Below the pieces are notes generated by a model, which was not told the origin of the DNA, did no database searches, and was given only the letters and a program-made list of their open reading frames with translations. Made by a program: the position numbers and the translations under genes. This document shows, one piece after another, positions 15,949 to 24,659 of a stretch of 37,974 nt of DNA. Numbering within the stretch: position 1 is the first letter of the stretch; each line of letters begins with the position of its first letter. Source of the stretch: Microcaldota archaeon (lineage in GTDB: Archaea; Micrarchaeota; Micrarchaeia; Micrarchaeales; CABMGC01); the NCBI GenBank assembly GCA_021803945.1, contig JAJZKW010000003.1, positions 1-37,974 of the forward strand, in the 5' to 3' direction.

Positions 15949-15969
15949 TTTATTCGCAAGGATTCACGT

Positions 15970-16329
15970 ATGCTAAATTCCTCTTATGTGATCCTGCTGA
16001 CTCTGATAGCTGCAGCGATAGCGGCATTTGCGCAGTACTTGTTCAAGAGATCTGTGCCCGAATTCAGGTTCAGCGTGGATGGGATAATCTCCCTGGCAAG
16101 GAACAGGATGGTAATAGCGGGCTTGCTGATCTACATCGGAGGGCTTGCGATCTACCTCGTCGCACTAGGCTCCGGAGAGCTCTCTTTCGTATATCCGGCA
16201 TTCTCAAGCACTTTCATATTCGTAATGCTCATATCCCATTTCAAGCTCAAGGAGAGGATAGGATATGCCAGGCTCGCAGGCATGCTGCTCATAATACTAG
16301 GGATAACGTTCGTGTCTGGGTTGATATGA
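15970..16329 (+). CDS. SMR/EamA-like small transporter subunit 1
   Basis: A 119-aa protein with four hydrophobic helices, of the drug/metabolite transporter superfamily. The last half has the typical GELSFVYPAFSSTFIFVMLIS, then a LKER loop and a G-rich final helix. It overlaps the next gene by 4 nt (ATGA), so the two halves are probably made together and form a heterodimer, like EbrAB or the ArnE/ArnF lipid-sugar flippase. The substrate cannot be read from the sequence. The start at 15970 is chosen from the TATA spacing; an in-frame ATG at 15910 would add 20 residues unlike a membrane-protein N-terminus. Confidence 0.75.
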   Translation: MLNSSYVILLTLIAAAIAAFAQYLFKRSVPEFRFSVDGIISLARNRMVIAGLLIYIGGLAIYLVALGSGELSFVYPAFSSTFIFVMLISHFKLKERIGYARLAGMLLIILGITFVSGLI

Positions 16330-16670
16330 TGGCAGGAAATAGGAAACTGATGTTCGCCATGCTTCTCATTGTCAGCACGTCCCTTGGGAGCATTGGGCAG
16401 CTCGTATTCAAGATAGGTGTGGGCTCGAGCGCAGCGTATGCAATGGCGCTCTACCTGGCTGCGGGGATGTTTGCCTACGGAATCTCTACAGTCATATACC
16501 TGTACATACTCGGCAGGTCGAACCTGAGCTGGACCTACGGGTTCGGAGGCTTCAGCTACATCTTCGCAGTGGTGCTCGCATCTGTTGTCCTTGGAGAGGT
16601 CGTTACGCCTGACAGGTGGATAGGGGTAGTGATCATAGCGATCGGGACTGCGCTTATAGGATTAAGCTGA
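16326..16670 (+). CDS. SMR/EamA-like small transporter subunit 2
   Basis: A 114-aa four-helix partner of the preceding protein. It has Q in helix 1 (SIGQLVFKIG), SNLSWTYGFGGFSYIFAVV in helix 3 and LGEVVTPDRWIGVVII leading into helix 4, the usual DMT half-transporter layout. It overlaps the upstream gene by 4 nt and, tail to tail, the mscS gene by 9 nt. The sequence differs clearly from subunit 1, suggesting opposite-topology halves. Confidence 0.75.
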   Translation: MMAGNRKLMFAMLLIVSTSLGSIGQLVFKIGVGSSAAYAMALYLAAGMFAYGISTVIYLYILGRSNLSWTYGFGGFSYIFAVVLASVVLGEVVTPDRWIGVVIIAIGTALIGLS

Positions 16671-17576
16671 CTTAGGCTTCGACGCGTTTATCTCCTTTAT
16701 TATCTCGCGGAATAATATTGACTTGATTAGCTTTATGTCCTTCTCCTGCACCTTCAGGTTTATCGTGACTACGTAGAAGTTCTGGTGGAGGTACTCTAGC
16801 TTGACGAGGAAAATGTCTATGCCTTCTCCCTTCAGCGTGTCCCCTATCATCTTCTCGAGCCTTGGGAACGGCACAGATACGTCAACATCAAACTGTATCT
16901 TCCTCATGTGCTCCTTGGCCCTGTGGTAGTTTATTATCAGCGCCTGGGCCACTATGTTGTTCGGTATGTATACAGGTATTCCTTCCTCGTTTATCATCTT
17001 CGTGTACAGCACGCCTATGCTCTCCACTACACCTGAAAGCCCCGGAACATACTTGTCGTGCGGATAGCTCTGTGGCTGGTAAGTGTACTGCCACGTGTGT
17101 ATTATGACATTGTCGTTCGGCTCAAGCACATTGCTCGAAAGGAGGTATATCCCTGCTATGAAGTTGGATATCGTTGACTGCGCTGCTAGACCGAGTATTA
17201 TGCCTAGGAACCCCGCGCTGACAAATATGCCGCCGAGGTACTGGTATCCGAATATTATGTATAGTACTATTATCGCCAGGACCGAATATCCTAGTATCTT
17301 GATTATCTGCCCGAGGGTCTTGGCCTCCGCCTTGTGTATGTCATTGTTTATGAAGTAGTAGTATACTATCCTTGCAATCGTCTCGACTATCACTATTCCG
17401 AATACGGCAGCGGCTATCGCATTCGCTATTACAGAATCGGGGATTATGTGCAGGTATGAGAGGAGGGCGTAGAGCACTACTGCTGCGACTATTATCCCGA
17501 AGAGCGTCCTTATCAGCACCTTGTTCCTGTGTTTGCGCATCTCCTGGCGCTGTTCGCTATCCAACCGATCGCCCAT
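16662..17576 (-). CDS. MscS-type mechanosensitive channel
   Basis: A 304-aa small-conductance mechanosensitive channel that opens under membrane tension to release solutes. A charged N-terminus (about 1-20) precedes helices at about 23-42, 50-73 and 88-110. The pore helix region is GFLGIILGLAAQSTISNFIAGI, followed by the beta domain (LEPNDNVII, then VYIPNNIVAQALIINY) and an alpha/beta C-terminus. All key MscS features are present. The beta domain has a short insertion (TYQPQSYPHDKYVPG). A TATA-like CTTTAATAAG lies just upstream on the same strand. Confidence 0.9.
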   Translation of the reverse strand: MGDRLDSEQRQEMRKHRNKVLIRTLFGIIVAAVVLYALLSYLHIIPDSVIANAIAAAVFGIVIVETIARIVYYYFINNDIHKAEAKTLGQIIKILGYSVLAIIVLYIIFGYQYLGGIFVSAGFLGIILGLAAQSTISNFIAGIYLLSSNVLEPNDNVIIHTWQYTYQPQSYPHDKYVPGLSGVVESIGVLYTKMINEEGIPVYIPNNIVAQALIINYHRAKEHMRKIQFDVDVSVPFPRLEKMIGDTLKGEGIDIFLVKLEYLHQNFYVVTINLKVQEKDIKLIKSILFREIIKEINASKPKSA

Positions 17577-17730
17577 ACCAAATATGCAAACAGATACTTA
17601 TTAAAGTTTAACAATAGGCAGCGCTTAGAAAAGAGCGCAGAATGCGTCCGGTGCGCTGCGCGGTGCCTGAAGGGCAGGGTTAGGCGGAGACCTGTGATGT
17701 GGGAAATATTTATAAGCCTTATCGATAATA

Positions 17731-17794
17731 GAGTAAGAGGCGTTTAGAGATTATTCTATTAATATGTCTTTCCCCACACTCTAAACGCTTACTC
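17731..17794. repeat. Inverted repeat, possible small RNA hairpin
   Basis: GAGTAAG-AGG-CGTTTAGAG (17731-17749) is answered by CTCTAAACG-CTTACTC (17779-17794): 16 paired bases with a 3-nt bulge in one arm and a 29-nt loop. TATA-like elements lie on both sides (tttataagc near 17710 on plus; GTTATAAAGG near 17825 on minus), so a transcript from either strand is conceivable. The minus-strand start would put the entire hairpin in the RNA. Confidence 0.5.
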
Positions 17795-17874
17795 TTATCT
17801 ATTGATCTGACTTCGCAGAGAAGCCTTTATAACTCTCCCGATAATTACGCTGTTAAAAGCTAACGCTGTAGAGG

Positions 17875-17884
17875 GTTTATAAAC
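17875..17884 (+). promoter_or_regulatory. TATA box of lonB
   Basis: ggtttataaa lies about 37-46 bp before the lonB ATG, with a predicted start around 17905. Confidence 0.5.
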
Positions 17885-17920
17885 ATTAATTGAGATATTT
17901 TATTTTGCGTCCTGGTCACT

Positions 17921-20900
17921 ATGAAGAAATTCAATACTACCGATGAGATAAAGATCCCTGAGAAGCTGGTGGACCAGGTAATAGGGCAGGAAAAAGCGGT
18001 AAACATAATAAAGAAGGCGGCCAGGCAGCACAGGAACGTCATGCTGATAGGAGAGCCTGGGTGCCTTATTTCAGATGAGAGGATATTCCTTGGCAACGGA
18101 GCCATAGCAAAGATAGGGGAATTGGGGAATGGGCATCTTGAGCCAATAAATGTAAAATTGATTATAGGCAGTGGCAACAAGACAGACACAGCAACGGTAT
18201 TCCATGCTTATAAAAACCAGCCGCTTGTCGAGATTATTACTGAAAGCGGAAAAAGCATAAAGGGTACATACAATCATCCGATATTGACTGCTGAACGCTC
18301 ATGGAAGAGGCTTGACGAGATAAAGGCGGGGGATCGGGTTGCGGTGGTCAGCGGAATAAGATGCACTATAACAGAGTATATCAAGTCCGGCTTCAAGCCA
18401 ATAAAACGGAATAGAAACGGCCCGAAATTCTGGGGAAGGCTACCTGAGAAAATAACTCCTGAGCTAGGGGCGCTATTTGGATATATTATTGGAGATGGAT
18501 GGGTAAACAAAAATAGGGAAGGGATTGGACTGGTAGTGTCAGATGATGAGAAGGAGATATTGCCGGTGCTAGCCTCCATTATAACAAGCAATTTTGGCGT
18601 AGAGCCCAGAATATACAGGAGGAAGCCTCGCCATGGCAGGAGTATGCCTCTGGACTATTTAGAGATAAACAACAAGGATGTCTACCATAATCTTAAATTC
18701 CTGGGGGAAAAGCGCGTACCGAATCTGATATTAATGTCGGGCAATGAAGTTGCATCGGAATTTATCAAGTGGCTTTTTACGGCTGATGGAACAGTATATG
18801 ACGGCGGTAGAGGGCGGAGGGGCATAAACTTGAAGTCTGTTAACTTGGAATTGCTCAGGGACGTGCAGATGATGCTTCTTAGATTTGGAATTCATTCCAG
18901 GATTTTAGGAATAAAAGCGCAAGGAATTAATAACGCACCGCAATTGGCAATAAGGCGCGGGTATGACATAATAAAATTCAAGGAAAAGATTGGATTTGCA
19001 TGCAAAAAAAAGATAAAGGACCTTGAAACCCTGGCGAAAGACGCTGAACGATTTGCAAGGGTCAGAAAACAGCGCAGCGAACGCGTTGTAGAAGTGATAA
19101 GGGGAGGCCGGGCAGACGTATTCGACGTTGAGGTGCCGGTTTCACATAGATTTATAGCCAATGGGATAGTGACGCACAACACAGGAAAGACCTTGCTTGC
19201 ACAGGCCATAGCCGAGCTCCTTCCCATAACGGAGCTTGAGGACGTCCTGGTGTACAGGAACGTCAACGACGAGAACCATCCTATAATAAAGAACGTGAAA
19301 ACTTACGACAAGGTTGAGCCTGGAAAGCCGCTTGGCGACGGGCAGGGGAGGCAGATAGTGCAGAAGGAGAAGATCAGGTCGAGGATAAACATCTCCAGCG
19401 GCAAGGGCAGCATAGTCACTCCGATAATAACTCTGCTGGTGATAGGCCTTGTCATAATATCGCTTACAGGCCTTATAGCGGGGTATGAGCTTGTGCTGTT
19501 CGGCGCGCTCATACTAGGCATACTTATATTCGGCTCCGTGATCATATTCGTGACAAGCTTCAGGAGGGCGGGAATACTCCCAGGAGCGTTTGACACCAAC
19601 GAGCCTAAGCTGATAGTGGACAACACTGGGATGACCCATGCGCCGTTTTACGACGGTACAGGGGCGCGGGCTGGCCATCTCTTCGGAGACGTCAAGCACG
19701 ATCCGTTGCAGTGCATCCCGAAGGGCGAAATGGTGCTTGCGCCCAATGGGAATCCGATCAATATAGAAAAATTGGTAGACAGTTATTTCCCGGGCGACTC
19801 TGAAGGCGAGATAAACGTCCCGGGAAGCGCAGGGCTCAAGGTGCTTGGAGGATATGATTCTGAGTTCAAGCTCTCTGCAGCTGCGGTGAGGAGGCTATAT
19901 AGAAGAAGATACAATGGAGATATTATACGAATAAAGACAAGGAACGGTAGCGTTATTCGGGTGACGCCAAATCATCCGATAGCGTTCATCGATGGGTCCG
20001 GAAGCGTGGACTACATCGAAGCAGGAGGGATATCAAGAGACACCCGCATAGTAATTCCATCAAGAATAAAGAACACGGCGACTAAGGAGATGGATGACAG
20101 CATGCTCATTTTCATAGCCGACCTCCTAGCAGACGGATACATGGGCCAGAGGCACATAGAGTTCAATCTGAAGAGGGATTTCAAGATACGCGAGATCACA
20201 GATGACATAAAGAAACTGGGGTATATACCTAAAATAAAGATAAGGCCGGACGGTGCGACATGCATACAGGTGAATTCGGTTGAGCTGTGCAGGACGCTGT
20301 TTGATATGGGGATAAAGGAGGGGAAGGCTAAGAGGATACCAGACCTGGTATTCGGGCAGGAGAAGCAGAAGATAGCATTGTTCCTATCGAGATTCATCGC
20401 AATAGATGGATATGTAAACAAGAGCGGTCAGTTTGAGATATTGAATCCTAAGGGCATGATAGAGCAGATACGCTCGTTGCTGTTCATACTTGGAATAAAT
20501 GCGAAGTACAGGACGCGGATAGACAGAGGGTATGGAAAGGAGAAGCGTACGATACAACACATACTCAGGTGGAATCATTTCGTATGGGCACAGGAGTATT
20601 ATTCGCATACCATAAATCCGATACATATTGACAACCTGAAAGTTTACCTAGCTGCCACTACATTCAACAAAGAGTGCTATAATGACATAGTGCCTGTCGG
20701 ATTTGGCACGCTTGACCGGATAAGGACGTCTTTCAGCATGTCAAAAGAGGCAGTTCACAGTGACTACTGGTCGGTCAATCCAGGTGTAAGGAACCATACA
20801 AACCTTACGCGCAGCCTGCTCAACAAGATAAACGACAGATTCGTAGAGGTAGGGGGATTGGATGATGACACCTTAAGGCTTAAGAAGCTCGGAGAGGGCG

Positions 20901-22321
20901 ATTACGCATCTGATGAAATAGTAGATATAGAGATCGAGAAATACGACGGGTTTGTGTATAATATGACAACGGAGACGGGGAACTATATGGTAAACTTCGT
21001 GCTTACCCATAATTCCGGCGGCCTGGGGACCCCGGCGCACCTAAGGGTGGAAGGCGGGCTGATACACAAGGCGAACAAGGGGGTGCTCTTCATAGACGAG
21101 GTTGCTGATATCGAGCCGAAGTCGCAGCAGGAGCTGCTCACTGCCATGCAGGAGAAGAGATACGCGATAACAGGTCAGAGCGAGATGAGCTCCGGAGCCC
21201 TCGTAAGGACGGAGCCTGTCCCATGCGACTTCCTGCTGGTTGCCGCAGGGAACCTCCAGGACATACCCAAGATGCATCCTGCGCTCAGATCTAGGATACG
21301 CGGATACGGATATGAGGTTTACATGGACTCCACGATGCCTGACACCGAGCAGAACAGGGAGAAGATAATAAGATTCATAGCGCAGGAGGTCAAGAAGGAC
21401 GGGAAGATACCTCCTTTCGGATATGAGGCCTGCATGGAGATAGTTGAAGAGGCAAGGAGGAGGAGCGGGAGGAAGGGAAAGCTCACGCTCATACTCAGGG
21501 AGCTCGGAGGCGCGATAAGGGCTGCAGGAGACATGGCGATCGAGAAGGGAAGGAAGACAGTGACAAGGGAGGACGTGATAGGCGCGCTGAGGATCACGTC
21601 TCCGATAGAGGCGCAGTTCGTTGAGCAGTCGCTGGAGTACAGGAAGGATTACAAGATATTCAAGACTTCAGGATACGCGATAGGGAGGGTGAACGGACTT
21701 GCGATAGTCGGGTCGTCGTACCTGTCTGCAGGCATAGTCCTGCCAATAGTCGCAGAGGTGACAAAGTCGAGCTCGAAGACCGAGGGCAAGCTCATACCTA
21801 CAGGGAAGCTCGGAAAGATAGCGAAGGAGGCTGTGAAGAACATAAGCGCGGTAATAAAGAGGCACATGAACAGGGACATGGCAAGCTATGACATACACGT
21901 CCAGTTCCTGCAGACCTACGAGGGAGTTGAGGGCGACAGCGCTAGCATATCCGTTGCAGTGGCAGTCATATCCGCGCTTGAAGGCATACCGGTAAGCCAG
22001 GAGGTGGCCATGACAGGCTCGCTCTCAGTGCGCGGAGACGTGCTTCCTGTCGGTGGGATAACGAACAAGGTAAGGGCTGCGATAGAGGCCGGGGTCGCAT
22101 ACGTGATAATACCGGAGAGCAATGCAAAGGACATATACATAGACAGCAAGGAGCTGAAGAAAGTCAAGATAATACCTGTCAGGAACATAGCGGAGGTCCT
22201 GCAGTACGCGCTCAAGAAGAGTCCGAGGAGGGACCAGATGGTCGGCAAGCTCAGGAAGTACATAACAAACGACTCGCGCGAAAGGGCTCCGCTTGTGCTC
22301 GAAGAGGCTGATGAAGAATGA
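17921..22321 (+). CDS. lonB: Membrane-anchored archaeal Lon protease with two inteins
   Basis: A 1466-aa precursor. Removing two inteins (residues 48-420 and 598-1031) leaves a 659-aa LonB, the usual archaeal size. The AAA+ domain starts DQVIGQEKAV; Walker A GEPG-TGKT is split by intein 1, Walker B is VLFIDEV (Asp1059-Glu1060). Two membrane helices (about 498-520 and 522-546) are inserted in the AAA+ domain, typical of LonB. The C-terminal protease domain has the catalytic dyad Ser1340 (EGDSAS) and Lys1383 (GGITNK). It degrades misfolded proteins at the membrane. The stop overlaps the top6A start by 4 nt. Confidence 0.95.
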   Translation: MKKFNTTDEIKIPEKLVDQVIGQEKAVNIIKKAARQHRNVMLIGEPGCLISDERIFLGNGAIAKIGELGNGHLEPINVKLIIGSGNKTDTATVFHAYKNQPLVEIITESGKSIKGTYNHPILTAERSWKRLDEIKAGDRVAVVSGIRCTITEYIKSGFKPIKRNRNGPKFWGRLPEKITPELGALFGYIIGDGWVNKNREGIGLVVSDDEKEILPVLASIITSNFGVEPRIYRRKPRHGRSMPLDYLEINNKDVYHNLKFLGEKRVPNLILMSGNEVASEFIKWLFTADGTVYDGGRGRRGINLKSVNLELLRDVQMMLLRFGIHSRILGIKAQGINNAPQLAIRRGYDIIKFKEKIGFACKKKIKDLETLAKDAERFARVRKQRSERVVEVIRGGRADVFDVEVPVSHRFIANGIVTHNTGKTLLAQAIAELLPITELEDVLVYRNVNDENHPIIKNVKTYDKVEPGKPLGDGQGRQIVQKEKIRSRINISSGKGSIVTPIITLLVIGLVIISLTGLIAGYELVLFGALILGILIFGSVIIFVTSFRRAGILPGAFDTNEPKLIVDNTGMTHAPFYDGTGARAGHLFGDVKHDPLQCIPKGEMVLAPNGNPINIEKLVDSYFPGDSEGEINVPGSAGLKVLGGYDSEFKLSAAAVRRLYRRRYNGDIIRIKTRNGSVIRVTPNHPIAFIDGSGSVDYIEAGGISRDTRIVIPSRIKNTATKEMDDSMLIFIADLLADGYMGQRHIEFNLKRDFKIREITDDIKKLGYIPKIKIRPDGATCIQVNSVELCRTLFDMGIKEGKAKRIPDLVFGQEKQKIALFLSRFIAIDGYVNKSGQFEILNPKGMIEQIRSLLFILGINAKYRTRIDRGYGKEKRTIQHILRWNHFVWAQEYYSHTINPIHIDNLKVYLAATTFNKECYNDIVPVGFGTLDRIRTSFSMSKEAVHSDYWSVNPGVRNHTNLTRSLLNKINDRFVEVGGLDDDTLRLKKLGEGDYASDEIVDIEIEKYDGFVYNMTTETGNYMVNFVLTHNSGGLGTPAHLRVEGGLIHKANKGVLFIDEVADIEPKSQQELLTAMQEKRYAITGQSEMSSGALVRTEPVPCDFLLVAAGNLQDIPKMHPALRSRIRGYGYEVYMDSTMPDTEQNREKIIRFIAQEVKKDGKIPPFGYEACMEIVEEARRRSGRKGKLTLILRELGGAIRAAGDMAIEKGRKTVTREDVIGALRITSPIEAQFVEQSLEYRKDYKIFKTSGYAIGRVNGLAIVGSSYLSAGIVLPIVAEVTKSSSKTEGKLIPTGKLGKIAKEAVKNISAVIKRHMNRDMASYDIHVQFLQTYEGVEGDSASISVAVAVISALEGIPVSQEVAMTGSLSVRGDVLPVGGITNKVRAAIEAGVAYVIIPESNAKDIYIDSKELKKVKIIPVRNIAEVLQYALKKSPRRDQMVGKLRKYITNDSRERAPLVLEEADEE
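18062..19180 (+). mobile_element. Intein 1 of LonB, with LAGLIDADG endonuclease
   Basis: 373 aa. It starts at Cys48 (CLISDERIFL) and ends VTHN, with Thr421 as the +1 residue. It sits between the Gly and Thr of the P-loop (GEPG^TGKT). Block B is GTYNHPILT and block F FDVEVPVSHRFIANG. Two dodecapeptide motifs (LFGYIIGDGWV and FIKWLFTADGTV) mark a DOD homing endonuclease; both carry the acidic residue, so it may be active. It looks more AT-rich than the flanking exteins, consistent with transfer. Confidence 0.95.
19712..21013 (+). mobile_element. Intein 2 of LonB, with LAGLIDADG endonuclease
   Basis: 434 aa. It starts at Cys598 (CIPKGEMVLAPNG) and ends VLTHN, with Ser1032 as the +1 residue, inserted KHDPLQ^SGGLGTPAH. 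Block B is VTPNHPIAFID and block F YDGFVYNMTTETGNYMV. Endonuclease motifs FIADLLADGYM and FLSRFIAIDGYV are intact. Splicing residues (Cys1, block B His, His-Asn, Ser+1) are all present. Confidence 0.95.
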
Positions 22322-23418
22322 GCGACGATGCTAATGCCAAGGTCAAGATCGAGGGGCTTGGAAAGGACATAGTAAAAAGCATAAAGGATGGCAAGAACCC
22401 GAAGTTCGTCACCCTGGCTAGGAAAAGGTCCAACATAGTATACGACCAGAAGATAGGATATCTCAAGCTCGGCAAGGCGAAGGAGGAGCGGGACTTCGTA
22501 AACGTTGCCCAGTCGAAGAGGTTCATGCAGACCATCGCAATAGCTGCCAAGTGCCACAAGTTCACCAGCGAGAACCTGCACACCACGATAAGGGGGCTCT
22601 TCTACCAGCTGAAATACTCGCTCGGGGAGGATGTCGACGAGAACATATTCAACGAGCAGAGCGAATCGAACCCGCTGATAGAGGATCTCGAGGTTGCGCT
22701 CGGTACGACAAGGGAGAACCTCAACCTCAATGCGAACAGGAAGGGCGTCCTGGCAGGAAACATAACGGTGATGGACAAGTTCGGGACCGAGACTCTGAAG
22801 ATCGACTGCAGCAAGCAGGGCAGGAGCGGATGGGCGATACCCAGCGATGTTGACAACGACATAGAGTTCGTTGACATAAAGGCAAAGTACGTGCTTGTTG
22901 TGGAGAAGGACGCGATTTGGCAGAGGCTCAACGAGGACGGGTTCTGGAAGAAGGAGAATGCTATACTGATAACGCCGCAGGGACAGGCGTCAAGGGGGAT
23001 AAGGAGGCTCATAAGGAAGCTTGCTGACAAGGGGCTTCCCATATATGTCTTCACTGACTCAGATGCATGGGGATGGTATATCTACTGGACCATAAAGACA
23101 GGGAGCATAAACCTGGCGTATATAGGAGGGTCTGTCGCTACGCCAGAAGCGAGGTTCCTCGGGGTCACAATGGCAGACCTGGACAAGTACGAGTTCCTGA
23201 ACAAGCTCACCATGAACGCCAGCGAAGTGGATATAAAGAGGGCGCAGGAGATGCTTAACTACGAATGGATAAAGAGGAGCAAGGAATGGGTGGAGGAGCT
23301 TGAGAGGATGATAAAGTCGAAGAAGAAGCTGGAGCAGGACGCGCTCCAGGGCCCTAGGCTTACGTTCGTGGGAGAGTACATAAGGGAAAAGGTGAAGAAC
23401 AAGATCTTCCTCCCTTGA
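22318..23418 (+). CDS. top6A: DNA topoisomerase VI subunit A
   Basis: A 366-aa Spo11-like subunit of type IIB topoisomerase. It makes the double-strand break; subunit B supplies the ATPase. The winged-helix region has the tyrosine segment IRGLFYQLKY, with Tyr96 the likely nucleophile. The TOPRIM domain has VVEKDAIW (Glu) and the DxD in FTDSDAWGW. Length is normal. It starts in the lonB stop (ATGA overlap), so it is co-translated with lonB. The top6B gene, often adjacent in archaea, is not next to it; the downstream neighbour is convergent. Confidence 0.95.
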   Translation: MSDDANAKVKIEGLGKDIVKSIKDGKNPKFVTLARKRSNIVYDQKIGYLKLGKAKEERDFVNVAQSKRFMQTIAIAAKCHKFTSENLHTTIRGLFYQLKYSLGEDVDENIFNEQSESNPLIEDLEVALGTTRENLNLNANRKGVLAGNITVMDKFGTETLKIDCSKQGRSGWAIPSDVDNDIEFVDIKAKYVLVVEKDAIWQRLNEDGFWKKENAILITPQGQASRGIRRLIRKLADKGLPIYVFTDSDAWGWYIYWTIKTGSINLAYIGGSVATPEARFLGVTMADLDKYEFLNKLTMNASEVDIKRAQEMLNYEWIKRSKEWVEELERMIKSKKKLEQDALQGPRLTFVGEYIREKVKNKIFLP

Positions 23419-23488
23419 CATATGTTCGCGGCATTCTGAAAACCGGATTGAGTATAGAGTCATTTGCCTTGGCTGGGATTCGTAGACG

Positions 23489-23905
23489 TCATATTGAGCT
23501 GTCCACAATCTCCCTGAGCTCTTTTTCCACATCTTCGACGTCTTCCTGGCAGATCCCTGGAAACAGCTGGGACATCATTGCAGGCCTCATGCTGGCTATC
23601 CTGACCTTCCCGCCCTCTTCCAGTACGTTTATCCTGCATGGCATGCACAGTGATGCAAGCCTGTCCCTGCCAAGGATCTTGTTTGCATGCCTGCCGTTGC
23701 AGATCTCGATGACTTTCAGCGGCTCCTGGACGAAGCCTTTCGAGGCGAGCCTTTCCCTAAGGTCATAGACCTGGAACAGTGACCAGCCCTTGCGCTCTGC
23801 GGCCTTCAGGACAGATACGACAGCTTCGTCGAAGGCCTTGCCGGTCTCGGCCACATAGGCAAAATCGTTTATATCCACATTTACACCTGAGTGCACATTA
23901 GTCAT
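23489..23905 (-). CDS. DUF302-family protein
   Basis: A 138-aa protein with the DUF302 fold: FDEAVVSVLKAAERKGWSLFQVYDL, then EPLKVIEICNGRHANKIL, LASLCMPCRINVLEEGGKVRIAS and MRPAMMSQLFPG. The conserved cysteine segment CMPCR is present. The family's function is not settled. Start 23905 (MTNVHSG) is chosen because it matches the family N-terminus and falls 10 nt past the nth stop; a longer frame to 23989 would overlap nth. A C-terminal acidic helix (EDVEDVEKELREIV) follows. Confidence 0.82.
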   Translation of the reverse strand: MTNVHSGVNVDINDFAYVAETGKAFDEAVVSVLKAAERKGWSLFQVYDLRERLASKGFVQEPLKVIEICNGRHANKILGRDRLASLCMPCRINVLEEGGKVRIASMRPAMMSQLFPGICQEDVEDVEKELREIVDSSI

Positions 23906-23915
23906 GCGCACTGCT

Positions 23916-24623
23916 TTACTTGTGATCTCTGTTATTATATTTGTTGCTTGCGGGCCCAGATCTGGGAACATTCTGGCCTTCCTTTGCATCGCTGCTCGGA
24001 CATACGTCCTTCAGCACGCACCTGTAGCATTCCTTCTTCCTAGCCTTGCAGGTGTCCCTTCCGAGCTCTATCAGGAGGTTGGATGCCCTTCCCCACTCCT
24101 TCTTTGGTATCCTTCGCAGGAGGTCCTGCTCTATCTTGGCTGGGTTGCCCTTGTGCCTCGAGAGCCCAAGCCGCACAGAGACCCTTCCGCAATGCGTATC
24201 GACTGCTATTCCCTCGTCTATGCCGTATCCCTCATTCAGTATCACGTTTGCCACCTTCCTGCCCACTCCTGGCAGCTCGGTCAGCTCGGCTATGGTCTTC
24301 GGAACCTCGCCATCGAATCGCTCCGTTATCATCCTGGCAGATCTCCTAAGGTTCCTTGCCTTTGTCCTGTAGAAGTTTATGCTCTTCAGGTACCTTTGCA
24401 GCGTCCGCGGATCTGCGCTCGCGTAATCCTCGAATGTCCTGAACTTGCCGAACAGCCGCGGCGTGGCCCTGTTCACCTGCGCGTCTGTAGACTGCGGAGA
24501 CAGGAACGTTGCCACAAAAAGATGCACCATGTTCCGATGCTTCAGATGAGTGTGTGGATCGTACCCGTACCTCTTCGATAGCCTCGTCAGAATCAGGTTT
24601 ATATACTTGGAATCAGATTTCAT
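23916..24623 (-). CDS. nth: Endonuclease III
   Basis: A 235-aa bifunctional DNA glycosylase/AP lyase that removes oxidised pyrimidines. The helix-hairpin-helix is ELPGVGRKVANVIL with the catalytic Lys; the catalytic Asp is in VDTHCGRVS. The Fe-S cluster is C-x6-C-x2-C-x5-C in DTCKARKKECYRCVLKDVC. A polar C-terminal tail of about 25 residues follows. ATG 24623 (MKSDSKYINLIL) is chosen: the longer frame would run into the divergent MEMO gene and encodes no family sequence. A TATA-like AATTTATTG lies about 25 nt upstream, suggesting a leaderless transcript. Confidence 0.92.
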   Translation of the reverse strand: MKSDSKYINLILTRLSKRYGYDPHTHLKHRNMVHLFVATFLSPQSTDAQVNRATPRLFGKFRTFEDYASADPRTLQRYLKSINFYRTKARNLRRSARMITERFDGEVPKTIAELTELPGVGRKVANVILNEGYGIDEGIAVDTHCGRVSVRLGLSRHKGNPAKIEQDLLRRIPKKEWGRASNLLIELGRDTCKARKKECYRCVLKDVCPSSDAKEGQNVPRSGPASNKYNNRDHK

Positions 24624-24659
24624 ACTGGTCTTTTGCCCCAAATCAATAAATTGGTTTCT

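Larger units (their letters stand above)
17577..17920. other. Spacer between mscS and lonB
   Basis: 344 bp with no convincing ORF. It holds the mscS promoter (17590s), a GC-rich block at about 17632-17696, an imperfect inverted repeat at 17731-17794, and the lonB promoter. The GC-rich block stands out from the AT-rich spacers and may be a structured RNA, but no known RNA family was recognised. Confidence 0.5.

Noticed and set aside
15910-15969. 20-residue extension of transporter subunit 1
   Set aside because: Its ATG lies upstream of the TATA box that fits the ATG at 15970.
17632-17696. RNase P, SRP RNA or another tRNA in the GC-rich spacer
   Set aside because: No T-arm motif, no SRP or RNase P core, and the block is too short.
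23906-23989. 28-residue N-terminal extension of the DUF302 protein
   Set aside because: It overlaps the nth coding end; the family N-terminus begins at MTNVHSG.
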